A DNA stretch of 64,000 nt from Saksenaea vasiformis B4078. Taxonomy: Eukaryota; Mucoromycota; Mucoromycetes; Mucorales; Saksenaeaceae. The translations under genes and the position numbers were made by a program. Shown here one piece after another: positions 14,195 through 25,885 of this stretch (positions within the stretch are counted from its first letter, which is position 1; each line of letters opens with the position of its first letter). A model generated the notes under the pieces. It worked only from the letters and a program-made list of their open reading frames with translations. It was not told the DNA's origin and did not search any database. The stretch lies in assembly GCA_000697055.1 (NCBI GenBank), contig JNDT01001683.1:30737-94736 (forward strand), read 5' to 3'.

Positions 14195-16086
14195 ATGGAA
14201 CTGGCCCCAAACAAGCGGCAACCCGAGCTTAGTGTACCAGAAAGTAGTGCCTTTCGAGTACCACGCCCCTCTGTCGCTGCCCTGGGATTGCCGCCGGACG
14301 ATTCTTCGACTCATCATCTCTCGTCATCTTCACCACTCACTGTCGTCACGCTTCATGCTTCCAATCCATTTGTACCATCCTCTCTAATACGCTTTAATCC
14401 GAGTGATCACGCCGAATCCTTCGAAAACTTTGATTTCGACTCCGTTTCCACCTCAAAAGTGCCTTCCCGTACACCAAGGGCATTCCATTACAGCAACGCT
14501 TCGGTAACAGACGAAAGCAGCGTCCAGACGGCAAGCGTTGCTGCCCATTCCACTCACGAAGAGCAACAGCCTATTCCTCATTGTTCTGGAATGACGACTG
14601 TCTCGCGCATGACAAGCGACGAAGGAACAACGTTGATTCGTCAAACACAATCACAACCACCACCGCCACCACTACCTCAGACATCCGAACAGTACAATCT
14701 TCAGCCACTGTATTCGACTGAACAAGTGCAAAATGAGACGCCAGAAACATGGGCAAACCCTACTCCTACTTCCATGCCGTTTCATAGAGAAAGCATGGCT
14801 GTCTCGACAACTGCACGTAACTACCAAATCTTCCCAGGACGCAATAAATTCTTTTGTGGAGGCCGCTTCATGACCAGTCGAGAGTACTGGGCATTTCTAA
14901 TTGCTCTTGTCCTCCTTGTTGGCCCTTGTGTCTTATTCTGCATCTTTACGTAAGCTGATCGGGAAACGCAAAGATAACAATGCCTGACTCTCTCTCTCTC
15001 TCTCTCTTCCCTTTTCTTCCCTTCTTTTTTACCCGGATCGGTTGCAGATGTCCATTTTTATGGTATCGGATCCATCCAGCAGTACCTATCCTATTTGCCT
15101 ATACTTTTGTTTTATCATTAGCATCCATGTTGAAGACATCGTGGACTGACCCAGGGGTAAGGACATTCAGTATATTTTGGTTTCTGTGCTCATAAAAAAA
15201 GGATGCAAACAGATTATACCCCGAGATCTTGACCCATCACCTGTCATGGAAAGTTTTGATGATCAGGCATCAGCCGCATATGGGGCCTCTATTTGGAGCC
15301 ATCCCATTCCGGTCCAAAAGGAGGTTAGCATTAAGGGAAGCACATGGTCTTTGCGTTATTGTGAGACCTGTAGAATATATCGACCTCCACGAGCAAGTCA
15401 TTGTAGGCAGTGTGATAACTGCGTAGGTACGTTCTGTTACTTCGGTGTGTATGTATGTACAAACGTACGAATATGTTGCCATAGATCATGAAGACCATCA
15501 CTGTCTATGGCTCAACAACTGTATTGGAAAACGAAATTATCGATCTTTTTTTGTTTTTATTGCGACAGCAACCATCTTGTGCCTATACGTCATTGCGTTT
15601 TCTATTGTACATCTTCTACTTATTTTCCAAGATAAGGGTGGAAATGCGTCGTTTGATACGGTGTTTCGACAAGCACCAGTCAGTTTTGTACTGGCCATCG
15701 TGTGTTTCCTCTTGCTGTGGATGGTCGGTGGTCTAACATTGTACCATTGCTCCTTAATTTCAAAAGGTGTTACCACACATGAACAGGTGAAGCATATGAC
15801 CTTCTTTGGTTTCTAAGGTACTGATGTACGTCCTTCTCTTTTATAGCTGCGTGCATCCGTTATGAATATGCGGCATCCAATCCTTGGTGCCAATCCATAC
15901 AACAAAGGAAATGCGTTATTGAACATGGCACATGTCTTGTGTAGACCACAACCTAAAAGGTTTGAAACAAAGGGCGGTAACCTATATATTATTAACCTCG
16001 CTATTACTAGTTATTTACGAAGACGAAAATATGTCGATCCTGAAGTGATAAAGAGTAACAATAACGTACAGCAATCAGAGTCATAA
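14195..16086 (+). CDS. ERF2: DHHC palmitoyltransferase, Erf2 type
   Basis: Five exons: 14195-14949, 15048-15156, 15213-15426, 15485-15786 and 15847-16086, giving 539 residues. A roughly 235-residue Ser/Pro/Thr-rich N-terminal region, probably disordered and cytosolic, precedes the first membrane helices (FLIALVLLVGPCVLFCIF and a second helix). The cysteine-rich domain reads YCETCRIYRPPRASHC, RQCDNCV, then DHHCLWLNNCIG; the DHHC junction is formed by splicing exons 3 and 4. Two more helices follow, then TTHEQLRA (the TTxE motif) and a NPYNKGN segment. In yeast Erf2 with Erf4 palmitoylates Ras at the ER; the same role is inferred here. The 3' end is convergent with ureD, 158 bases away. Confidence 0.93.
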
Positions 16087-16244
16087 TATGTACCTTTCTC
16101 CCCCCCCCTTTTTTTTTTATTCTTTTAATTGTTCTATATACCCAGCCCACTTTATTTCGCCAACTTCTGTACACGGTGATAGAGAAAATCACGCATTGAG
16201 CTACTCATTTAGTACCCCCATTATTTCTCTTTTCCTTTTTTCTT

Positions 16245-17258
16245 TTACATCAAGATTTTAGTAAACATGCCTTCGCCCACCAGTTGTTGCAGACCATGAG
16301 AAAGACAATCCGTTTTCACAAAATCCCTCACTTGTTCAGTCGTCATTCCTGCTACGCGTACCAATACGCCGTATTTCTTGAGAGGACTTACAGACCATAA
16401 GACCTTGCGGTTATCACTCTTTCGTATCGAATGAAGCATTAAGCGCTCCTCTTCAGCCTTGTCACGTATGCTACGGATGCACGCTCCAAGAGCAGAATCA
16501 GTACTAGCAATGATAACAAGCGTAGCAAAACATGTGTATGGCCTTAAACGGGTCGCATAAGATGTATCGGTGCTGTCAGGTGGTCGCAGATATTCTTCGT
16601 CCTCGAGCAACATATGGTCCTTGAGGATCAGACGTTGTCCGAGCCAAATGTCGATCCGACTTGAGTAAAGTTTGAACGACCAATTTTCGCCCCGCGTAAG
16701 TCTACCACTTGTGAACCAATCGAGTAATACCAGTTGGGATGATGTATCCGCGAGCCGGAATGTTTGGTGAGACTGAAAGGAAGAATCGCGGAAAGACGTA
16801 ACAGGATCAGGTAATAGCAGTAGCGTTGCTTCAGATGCAATTTCTGACGTAATTTTTTGAAGGGATGGCTGCTGTTTCATATCTCTATCGCTATCCGGTA
16901 ACGACGACGACGACGAGGAAGATGGAGGTGATGGTTGCGACTGGTGGGAGAGACTTGTCGCCCATCGACGCTGGAACGCACGGTCCTTAAAAATCTTGGT
17001 ATTACCCTGGGTAAGGAGCAACAAAATCGCCTGCGATTTGATCTCCATATAAATATCAAACGTATCGCCACTGACGACACCACCACCGTAACTCAACATA
17101 TACACAACGGCCAAACGACTGGCATAACCTTTTGTGGGTATAAATTTCAGGGGATACTGTGCGTGGATACGTGAGAATTTGGCTTCGTTTCCGTGACACC
17201 CGCACACAAGGATCCCTTTTCCTGGCTTGTTCGCTACGGACGTGAGAAGGCGTTCCAT
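16245..17258 (-). CDS. ureD: Urease accessory protein UreD
   Basis: Single exon, 337 residues from ATG 17258. UreD (UreH) binds apo-urease and helps load nickel with UreF and UreG. The family signature YMLSYGGGVVSGD is visible near residue 50-65, followed by LLLTQGNTKIFK. A Ser/Pro-rich insert (around residues 95-120) and a second conserved half (LVLLDWFTSGRLTRGENW) follow. Upstream in-frame codons extend to 17309 (MISGVCSLLFFLFL), but the signature normally begins close to the chosen start and the extra residues resemble leader sequence. Urease itself and ureF/ureG are not in the window, as usual in fungi, where these genes are unlinked. Confidence 0.92.
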   Translation of the reverse strand: MERLLTSVANKPGKGILVCGCHGNEAKFSRIHAQYPLKFIPTKGYASRLAVVYMLSYGGGVVSGDTFDIYMEIKSQAILLLLTQGNTKIFKDRAFQRRWATSLSHQSQPSPPSSSSSSSLPDSDRDMKQQPSLQKITSEIASEATLLLLPDPVTSFRDSSFQSHQTFRLADTSSQLVLLDWFTSGRLTRGENWSFKLYSSRIDIWLGQRLILKDHMLLEDEEYLRPPDSTDTSYATRLRPYTCFATLVIIASTDSALGACIRSIRDKAEEERLMLHSIRKSDNRKVLWSVSPLKKYGVLVRVAGMTTEQVRDFVKTDCLSHGLQQLVGEGMFTKILM

Positions 17259-17745
17259 CGATTTGGGAAGAAAAAGGAAAAATAAAAGAGAACAAACACC
17301 GCTTATCATTGAATTTTTTTTTATCGGCTCACGTGGGGTGGAAAACGTCTCACGTTTGCTTCATCTCAGCCCAATCGATGAGATCATCGGAAGCTACATG
17401 GAGATGACGATGAAGATGAAGATGCAAACTCAGTCCTTGGGCCTTAGTCATGTAGAAATTCGCGACAATAGTTTTTGAAGAAATCTACTAATCAACACTG
17501 AAGCTGGGTTGAATACTTTTTATCATGTAAGACATTTACTTCCTAGCCTTGGGGGAAGATAATCTTCTCTCGTAATTTTCTTTCTTTTTCATTACTATGG
17601 ATTGAGTTGACTACAACGATTGGGAAGCGAAACATTCCTGCTAGAAAAAAAAATAATCGAATGAACGTGGTAATATACACTGTTATCAGTGTATATCGAA
17701 AGGATTTGCCTAGACCAGTTTACTCAATACCTTTGTTACTTTTCT
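17259..17745. other. Intergenic region
   Basis: It separates the ureD start from the 3' end of the zinc-finger gene. AT-rich; no further gene was seen. Confidence 0.55.
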
Positions 17746-19625
17746 TTAAAAATCACGGAAATGCAGCGCGGTACAGGTGTCATCGTTGCATGTACCTCCA
17801 TTCACTTCGTATGTGCAAAGGCTCTTGTTAATATTATCAGCTTGCAGGGCCGATTGTTGCCTCATCTCACGCTTCTCTTCGGGCGTTTGGATACCAAACA
17901 TATCCAAAGGAGACCGGTAAGGCTTGAAGGCCCCCTACACATCAAGTCAAACATGTGTGATGGATCTGATAGGTACAAACAAATCTCATTAGTGCATGTG
18001 ATTTTACACTACATACCTTGTTAGACTGATTAGCACTTAAAGAGGTTGCAGAGGCTGGCTTTGGCAGATTAGCTGTCGAAGATTTCTATAAGAAAAAAAA
18101 AAGTTTAGTATTTCTGGCACCTCCTTTACTTACGGCTACCGTTGCTTGGGTTGGTTGTTGTTGTCGTTGTTGTGTCTGTCGGGCAGGATGTGTCTGGCCT
18201 CCTTGTGGTACACTGCCTGTTACTTCATTCACCTGTTTCTGCTTGCCTTTCTTTTTTGCTGCTGTAGGTGGAAGTGCGGGTTTCATCGAGATGGCATGCG
18301 ATTTCGGTTTCGTGACAGATGATGATGGTGGTGCCTTGACAACTTTTGTTTTCGGTAATTTATTAACACTCGCAGGTGTGCTGCTAGGAAAGGTGCTTGT
18401 TCATGCAGGTGCTGGAGATGTAGCAGCAGCTGTCTTTGGTGTAGGGGTGAATACGGCGGTGCTAGCAGTCATAGTACGTTCCTTGTTTGCAGTTGGATGT
18501 TGAGGAGATTTTGCTATATACTGAACGAAAGGATTCAAGGTGGTTGAGGAGGGTATGGATGGGGCTGCCGAAGAAACCTGGCTAGCCGAGGCCACAGGAA
18601 TATGATTTGAAGATGCGGAAGGAGCATGATCGGATATCAAAGAACTTTGGGCAGGCGCTTTGTGAGCAACTGTTTTCAAATGTTCTTTCTGCTCGTTATT
18701 CCCCATGTTGTTGTTGTTGCTGCTGCTGTCTGGTGGACTCTTGCTTGCGGGAGATTTTGTGTTATTCATCTGCCTCTTCGGTCTGTTCTTTCGGTTTCTC
18801 TCAATGGAAAGCTTGACTTGCAGACCCAAGACATCTAACCCTAATTTTTTCTTTGCTTCCGTAATTTTTTGATACTTTTCATCTAGTCGTTTTAATTCAC
18901 GTTGGCATCTTTCGAGTTCTGCTTCTGGGTCTTCTGGTTCCGCATTGGATGGCCGTTCTGGGTGCACTATGTTTATGTCATCATCATCGGCAAGGTCTTC
19001 TGGGGACCCTGGTGCGGTAACAAAGCTTTCATCCGAGTCTGAATCAGTGAGATCTTCAAATCTTATCCCATTGTTCTTTTTTGCACCCAGTACATCTGGT
19101 GGTTTCGATACAGTCTGAGAATAACCTTTCTGTGCCGCAATGGTAGTTGAATCACCGTGTGTCAGTGGCTTCTGGTCCAGCCTTGCTGACAGATCAGATG
19201 GTTGTGGCATGTATCTTATATCTTTCTGTTGCATGCCATATCCCATCTCCTGCTGTACAGGTAATTCCGCCGTTCTATGCGCCTGTTGTCCGTGGAAACG
19301 TTCGTGGTAAGATCTCTACATATATTCCTCCATAGTAAACGTCGGTCGAACTCAAGAAAAAACCACCTACTGTATAAGCCATGGATGAAGAAGGCAAGTA
19401 ACTTTGAGTATTTCTCATTAAAGCATCCCGAGAATCATCAGTAGAAAGCGACGAAGGGATTAAACCGGTGGTGGTGGCATAGGCATTGGATGTAACATGG
19501 TAAACTCCAGCACCAGCCGGGATATACGCGACTTCCTCATCGAAGTCTTCAATTTCCATGTCGCTTGAATTTGAAATGGAGCCATCAGAGATTTCCATGT
19601 CCACAGGCGAATCCATATGTGCCAT
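17746..19625 (-). CDS. Red1/ZFC3H1-like C-terminal zinc-finger protein, with an in-frame TGA at 18401-18403
   Basis: Minus-strand gene of at least five exons. The N-terminus is acidic and short-motif rich (DMEISDGSISNSSDMEIED). The middle has a DSDSDESF patch and a coiled coil (LERCQRELKRLDEKYQKITE), then a long Ser/Pro/Lys low-complexity region. The last exon reads YRSPLDMFGIQTPEE and then CTYEVNGGTCNDDTCTALHF, which matches the putative zinc-finger domain of Red1/ZFC3H1 proteins (zf-C3H1, PF10650). Those proteins connect the nuclear exosome to its adaptors for RNA decay; that role is inferred. One frame is continuous through the low-complexity region except for a TGA directly after the residues TSPAPA. 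It could be an assembly error, an unrecognised intron or a true stop, so the intact length is uncertain. Confidence 0.72.
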
Positions 19626-19804
19626 GGTGGAAGAAAAGGAAGTACAAAATACACATCAGGTGCTGTCTTTTAATTTTTGTCTGCGGAAAAAGTCACGCAT
19701 TCAGCATCAGACGCTTTGGAGCAAACCAGTGTGTCCCTTAATCTCGAAAGTGGGAGTTGTCCATCGCATTGTTTACTTAAACTGACAGATGTTTAAAATA
19801 AAAA

Positions 19805-20123
19805 TCAACCTAGTCCATCTAAAGGAATGAAAACTAGCTTAATATCTTCAGTCGTCTTTTTTGACTCTTCGATTTCTCGTCCTTTGTCTTTGATCGACTT
19901 TACTAGCCCTATAAATTCTTTATCCTCACGTGGTTGGAAAAAGGAATAGCAAGTTTGGTAGTAGTTTTTTATGTCGAGTATTTGCACATAACGGTTTACG
20001 ACATTCCCTACTCTCATGAAATACCTGCGCAAAAGGGGATGCTCTTACTGGTACAATGGGCTTTCTTCTCTTCTGCAAATCATCGAATAATGAACCAAAT
20101 AGTATCCATTGTGGAGAATGCAT
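19805..20123 (-). CDS. Small hypothetical protein, divergent from MRPL51
   Basis: Two-exon model on the minus strand. Exon 1 starts at ATG 20123 (MHSPQWILFGSLFDDLQKRR) and ends at a GTATTT donor after residues ASPFAQ. Exon 2 starts after the acceptor CACGTGAG with DKEFIGLVKSIKDKGREIEE and ends GLG-stop. The product would be about 72 residues, charged and partly helical. I do not recognise the family. Support is the protein-like composition of both exons, a frame-keeping intron with a pyrimidine tract, and a compact 157-base divergent promoter with MRPL51. The acceptor CGTGAG is unusual, and the exon 2 frame is also open further upstream. Confidence 0.42.
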
Positions 20124-20280
20124 CCGAGTGATCAACAGGACTTCGCGTGGGCAATGTCAAGTCAAGGAGAACAAAAGGCACAAATGGCCTTTGATCCAGA
20201 CGTCATCAGATTAGAACTCCGAAAAGAGCCAGGTATTTTTTTTTGCTCCAAAAACACCGCAATAACCTTAGAGCACTACC

Positions 20281-20798
20281 ATGTCAGCCGCGGTTAAGAA
20301 ATTGCTCCCAAGAACGAACAATGGCACAGGCGCATTTGTGCTCCAATGCAGACGATTAGTGTTTAATTACTGTGAACACTGGGGTAGCAATAAGGGAATG
20401 GTGTAGGTTTCTCGAAGCTCGCTGGGAAAACAAACAACTAATGCTTCTGTTAGCGAATACATTAAGAAAGATCTTGCCAACTTTGCTCGAGAAAACCCTC
20501 AGATCGAAATCGTTGTTCAACCTAGACCAGGCCATCATCCTGTTGTTCGAGGCTACTACTGTACGGATACGCAACCCAGCATAAACTTGTCTCTAATTCA
20601 TGTTCTTTAGTGAACGGACGTGACAAGGTTGTTTGCACACGTAACCTGCCACCAAGTCAAATTGCGCAGAAAGTGCAATTGCTCCGAGACTCGAGCGGCG
20701 AGAAATTGAAGCTTTTGGCTAAGAAACCCGTCATTTCAACAACGGAGAGTGTTCGCGGCATTTGGTCGCCTTTCCACACAAACCCTCACACCATCTAG
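20281..20798 (+). CDS. MRPL51: Mitochondrial large-subunit ribosomal protein mL43 (MRPL51)
   Basis: Three exons: 20281-20402, 20454-20560 and 20611-20798, giving 138 residues. The protein belongs to the L51/S25/CI-B8 thioredoxin-like family of the mitoribosomal large subunit. Matches to the family as I know it: GTGAFVLQCRRLVFNYCEHW and GSNKGM at the start, PRPGHHPVVRGYYLNGRDK in the middle, then LLRDSSGEKLK and the highly conserved end TTESVRGIWSPFH. Both introns keep the frame (GM|V and Y|L). No single ORF covers the gene, so it is easily missed. It shares a short divergent promoter with the small minus-strand gene. Confidence 0.93.
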
Positions 20799-21115
20799 AA
20801 CTACCGATCTCACGTACTTAGCGCCTCAAAAATTTGTAAATTTGTTCACTAATAGATGTTCGTCGACTCTATTCGTTTCGTAACTTCATTGGTAAGAAGT
20901 GTAACTTTTTTTGTATGTACAAAAAGGGGTCAGCCAAGGTAAAATCCCAAGAACGTACGTATGATCAATTAACCGGCACGGGTTGTTTCATGATGGGAGT
21001 CAAGCATTACGACGTTTTCTTTTTGGGGCTCAGGATATAAAACGTATATTTCAAGCCATGCTTTCTTCTTTTTAATCTAAGTGGTGCAGTCTTTTCTACA
21101 TGGGCTAGCTCGTTT
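20799..21115. other. Convergent intergenic region
   Basis: 3' flank shared by MRPL51 (+) and DBT (-). No gene was seen. Confidence 0.6.
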
Positions 21116-22740
21116 TTAACGAAGTTCACTGGCCAACAATGCAGGGTTCTCTATCAGATTTTTCCAATGGTTGCCAAAGCGAGCGATTGTTGCACCATCA
21201 ATGATACGATGATCTGCGGACCAGCTAATTGGCATCACTTGTTTTGCAACGATATTGCCATTTTCGTCAAACCGTGGCAATGTTTGCATTCGACCTAGAG
21301 CCACAATAGCTAGTTCAGATGAAATGATTACTGGGTTTGCATAGGTGCCACCAATGGTTCCAATATTCGACATGGAGATTGTGCCTCCTTGAAGATCTGC
21401 AGGAGGGATAGCATTCTTTCTACCAAGTTCTGTAAGCCTGTGAATTTCCGCTGCAATTTCGAAGATAGTTTTGTTTTGCACATCCTTCACGTTTGGCACG
21501 ATCAATCCTTGAGGGGTATCCATTGCTATGCCAACATTATGGGATGTTCGATAGTGAAGCTTGACCGAGTTCACGTTGCTCTGGTCTCCAACCAAAGAAG
21601 CATTCATAAGCGGATAGCGGGTCAAAGCGATAGAGAGACACTTGACAAAGATGGGAAGGTAGGACATCTTGGTAAAGGCAAAGTGACCTGGATGATCAGC
21701 AATATAGCGGTTCAGTGCCGCACGATATTCTGTCGTTGCATTCAGCTCAATATCATCCTTATAGCCCAACTGTGGAATGGCAAGCGATTTCGTCATGGAC
21801 TTAAACATGGCCTTCTGAATAGCTGTCAAGCCCTCAGAACGGTCAGTGGATGCAGTCAATGGTGTTGTTGATTGAGCATGGATATCTACAGAAGGGGATA
21901 TCGTGTGAATAGGCCGCTATATCACACAATGCTTTCTACTTGCCTTGTTTTTGGGATGTGAAGGCCAGCACATCTTCCTTCAGGATACGACCGCTCTCTC
22001 CCGTACCACGCACTTGCGACAAATCAACCTCTTTTTCCTTTGCAATCCGCCTAACAGCTGGCGTTGCCAATACGCCTGTTGTATCCTTGGATTCCTGAGA
22101 GGCTACCTTTACCTCTTTCACCGGTGCGCTTGCCTGGGGCGCTTCTTGCACTGGCGCCTGTGTTTCTGCTGCTGGCACTACATCACCGCCGTCCGTCTCA
22201 ATATCAACAAGAGGCTGCCCCACCTTGGCGATATCATTCACTTTGTGGTGTAATTTCAACACCTTTCCAGCAAAACGTGATGTAATTTCAACAGATGCCT
22301 TGTCAGATTGCACCTCGCAGATCTTATCAAATTCTGCCACGGTGGATCCTGGCTCCACAAACCTAAGGGAGCCCGTTACCATCTCCCTTTTACCCACCAT
22401 TGGATATCGCTTACCATTGGATTACCTCACATTCAGTAATACCTTCACCAATATCAGCAAGCAAAAACGGTGTAACAGCTTTTGCAAAGCTTGTACTATG
22501 CAGATATCGGGCAGCATGGAAGGTGTGATTCAAGTTACGTAAAGATGGTGTAGTATGTCGTCGAGCGGAAGGCAGTAATAGACCTGGTTGCTTTAGTTCT
22601 TGTTATAAGCGGATGGCTATAACATTTTACGATTAAAATACCGTGAGAAAAACTCGATGCGTATCGGGTCTCCAAAGGGTTGCCTTCACTGCGGAAGCAG
22701 CTCGCGAAATACGTAAATGTGAGATGGCTCTGGCATGCAT
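21116..22740 (-). CDS. DBT: Lipoamide acyltransferase E2 of branched-chain 2-oxoacid dehydrogenase, mitochondrial
   Basis: Four exons on the minus strand. Exon 1 encodes a mitochondrial presequence beginning MHARAISHLRISRAAS and joins by GT-AG to QPGLLLPSARR. The lipoyl domain begins FLLADIGEGITECEVIQW and has the lipoylated lysine in CEVQSDKASVEI. The peripheral subunit-binding domain follows (LATPAVRRIAKEKEVDLSQV, GTGESGRI). The catalytic acyltransferase domain ends with SWSADHRIIDGA, where the His and the downstream Asp are the catalytic pair. The order and the SDKASVEI form point to the branched-chain complex rather than pyruvate dehydrogenase. The intron between the binding and catalytic domains has a GC donor (AG|GCAAGT) at about 21943. 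The protein degrades Leu/Ile/Val-derived keto acids in the matrix. Confidence 0.94.
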
Positions 22741-25340
22741 GGTGAAATCCTAATTTTTACGACTGGGTTAATCTTCCATTTGACATCCATGACGAAAAGG
22801 GAAAACTCACACACAACAGTGGAGGAAGAAAAGAAACGGAAGGAATCCAAAAAGACCAACAAAGCCAGAAGTATCAAAAATGCGTGGGAAAGTTCCTTTG
22901 CGAAAAAGGAAACTTGCATCAGCGCGATTTGAATATCAAATTCGCACATCCAACGCGTTATCTCTCAAAACTTATACCTTTTCAATGCCCCTGTTATCGA
23001 AAGACACCATCATCATTTAACTAAACAGAGTGGTTTTTCCTTACGTTTCTTTCCTACAGAATCCTTACACAGGAATAGACATCTCATAACCTCTTTTTTT
23101 CTTCTTGTTCTTCTTCTTTTAGAAAAGAAACAAACTACTGTCTAACCAAGTAGTTCAATATTAGATAGCATCTTTCCCACGGACCAGAGATAAGACAATA
23201 GTGACAATGCTGGTGTGGTTTATTGCGACAAAATGTGACTTTATTATTGCTCTTCTCGTGCTGCAGGAGGACCACAAGGTCGAAGCATTTTCTAGGCCAC
23301 AATTCAGTACGATGGTTCCGTGAGGTGATATAGTAAAGAGACTCACCTGCATAAGTTTGTGCTTGACGCGGGCCTTACTTTCGTTCTCTGCTACTGCGAA
23401 GTAAGATAGTAACTGATTATGACCGATGAACGAAGCATAGCTGTCTCTGTGCTGATTTGTCATCCACTCGCTATGAACATGTAAGCGGACATTCCATGGC
23501 GATGCATTCCATCTTACTATTTGATCGTATCTGCGTGACCGGTTCCAACATATTTCGATTGCACTACATTGGTGGTGTTAACAAAGCTTTCGCAAGCATC
23601 GAGTTTTACTTACAATGCTCGATCTGACTGTTGATGTTGAAACGATCCTTTTGAAATCGGGTTAGTTAAGAATGAAAATGTCCATTTGTTGCTTTACCAT
23701 GACGAACGGAACAGTGATTCCGATTATGAATGTTTGAAATTTCCTTCAGACAGCTTCCACACGTGATAACTGCGGGGCGAAAATTTCACGGCGGTAAAAT
23801 ATTTGTCCGACCTCACTTATGCCACGAAATCCAGCCTTGCACGATTAATCCGATACAAGAAACCTCGCTTTAGTACTCTCCAGCTGGCCTCAATAGCCAT
23901 CATATTATTTCCAGAAGTCACGCGATTAGAGATAGAACTACGAGCGCGTTGGTCCCATTTTTCTTGTGTATCCATGATCGGTACAGGTAAATTCATGCAT
24001 CAGGAAACTGTTGTGGCCGGCGGTGATTATAGACCCTATCGTTGTATCTCACTGGATCCATATACGACGCGTGCAACCACTATTGTGGTGTAGATTAGTA
24101 GTGGTTGAGATCACTGTACACTTTTTGTATAAACGGTATTGTTAAATTTCCGTGAAGCGTAGCGTCATCGCTGCAGAAGTAATACTATGCTCAGTCAATC
24201 ACTGTACCACTTACGTCAAGATGAGCAATTGCAACAGTTTTCTTCTCATCTCTGCATATAAAATGATATTGAAACCATCTCTTAATATACTCTTTGGTCC
24301 TTTGGTATGTTCTTTTTGTAACGCGCTATTCGATGTGCTTTCTTACTCTTTTCGTGATCTATAGGTGTCGGATAAGCAGCGCAATCTAACTGCAAGCTTC
24401 AAAGCACGCAGAGCAGGCCACATCATTGGACCAACTGAGAGCCCATAAGAAAAATGGGCTGGGCCTACACGCCTGTTCGGGTGCCCAGGTATGGATTACA
24501 GTCAATCGCAGATTCCAACGATTAATTTTATCCCGTGAAATTTTCGCGGTCCGTAGGACACCTGGAGCTCAAATCCTGCCTCTGTGAACCATCGGCGCAA
24601 CTTTAGCGAAAGGGGATTTGCCTTCGGACACACTAGACGCCGTATTATCTACGGTGATACATGTGGGTGAACTATAAGAAGGCAGGCATCCATGTCATAT
24701 ACGATAATTTTCTGAATGTAAGCCAAATGTTAGTCAGTCAAGATCAATAGATATCTGCCGACAGGCCATAGTTTTTTCGAAGCCTATACGCCATCCTGTA
24801 GTCCAGATGGATATCTAAACAAATATAATGAAATATTTAGTTGTGGGTTAAGGCACTGAGAAGTATTGAATTTCTGGAGGTAGAATTATAGTCATTTTAC
24901 GCTGATCCGGGTATTCGCGCATGGATTACCTGGTTACATGCATTGAATGGTTCATTGCGGTAAGTTATCACAGTAATCCAAGCAAGGCTCGCAATATAAT
25001 AGGCGCATGAATCAACTTTTTACTACTTTGAATTGTGTTTGAATATTTGTATAAGATCATTCATGTCTTTTGGTCCACTATCTAGACCCACGTTTGTTAA
25101 AAAAAAAGAAATTGACTGATTGCCAATGCCGACCATCACTTCTTCTTTTTTTTATCACACCGCTTTATGATGCAAGAGACGAAATATGTTCGTTAATCGA
25201 TCGAACAGTAATATACGCTGGTACAAGATCGGTTGTGGTACGCGATCTGTTGAAACTAGGTCTAGCTATCACAAAGCAAAAAGAAAAAGAATGGACTGGG
25301 AAAGAGAAACGTCTCTCAATTGGAGTAGTCTACAGTTGAA
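22741..25340. other. Gene-poor region
   Basis: About 2.6 kb with only short ORFs and no recognisable domain. The left end holds the DBT promoter. The rest is probably decayed intergenic DNA. Confidence 0.5.
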
Positions 25341-25348
25341 TTACCATT

Positions 25349-25885
25349 TTAAAAGACGAACATGCAAGTATAAACCTCGTTCGCTAACACAGCAAATGGC
25401 ATGTACAGAATTGGCGAGAACTTGTCGTCGGTGCTGCTCTTTCTGGGTGTATATGATCTCAATAGATTGCGAGCATTAGCAGCACGTCCGTTCGTTAGGC
25501 TGTTCAAACGAGACGGGCGACCGACGTCCGCTGTCTTCACTTCGCCTTCGACCTTTACGCCTTGAACAAGCTTTTTTCAGTATCGCTTTGATACTATTCA
25601 GCCTTCGTGTATATGGTTCTTTGTTCGATTTTCTCTCAGCAACTTGCAATCCCTCCAAACCTTCATCAGCTTTCTTGATCATGTTCTCCAGATATTTACT
25701 GTACTATCACAAACCTTTTGTCTTTTATAGATCTTGTTTATTGGCTCTGACGAATTATTATACTTCCATTTCAAGATTGCTGACATTGTCTTCATGTTGG
25801 GTTCCTTTGAGAGACCAAGCTGATTCTTCGCCCAAGTTGAGAGCTCTGGGAGTGTTGCCTGTGGTTTTTTTTCTTTTAAATCCAT
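25349..25885 (-). pseudogene. Possible pogo/Tigger-like transposase N-terminal relic
   Basis: On the minus strand from 25885 the reading PQATLPELSTWAKNQLGL followed by EPNMKTMSAILK resembles the helix-turn-helix of CENP-B/pogo-type transposases, where a hydrophobic helix and W-A-K precede a second helix ending in I-L-K. The frame is broken soon after. A further basic open stretch (LEGLQVAERKSNKEPYTRR) lies just downstream in another frame. No DDE catalytic part was found. The assignment rests on pattern memory only. Confidence 0.3.

Noticed and set aside
22735..22932. Lys/Glu-rich plus-strand ORF overlapping the DBT start
   Set aside because: Low complexity from a purine-rich tract, antisense to the start of DBT; no support.
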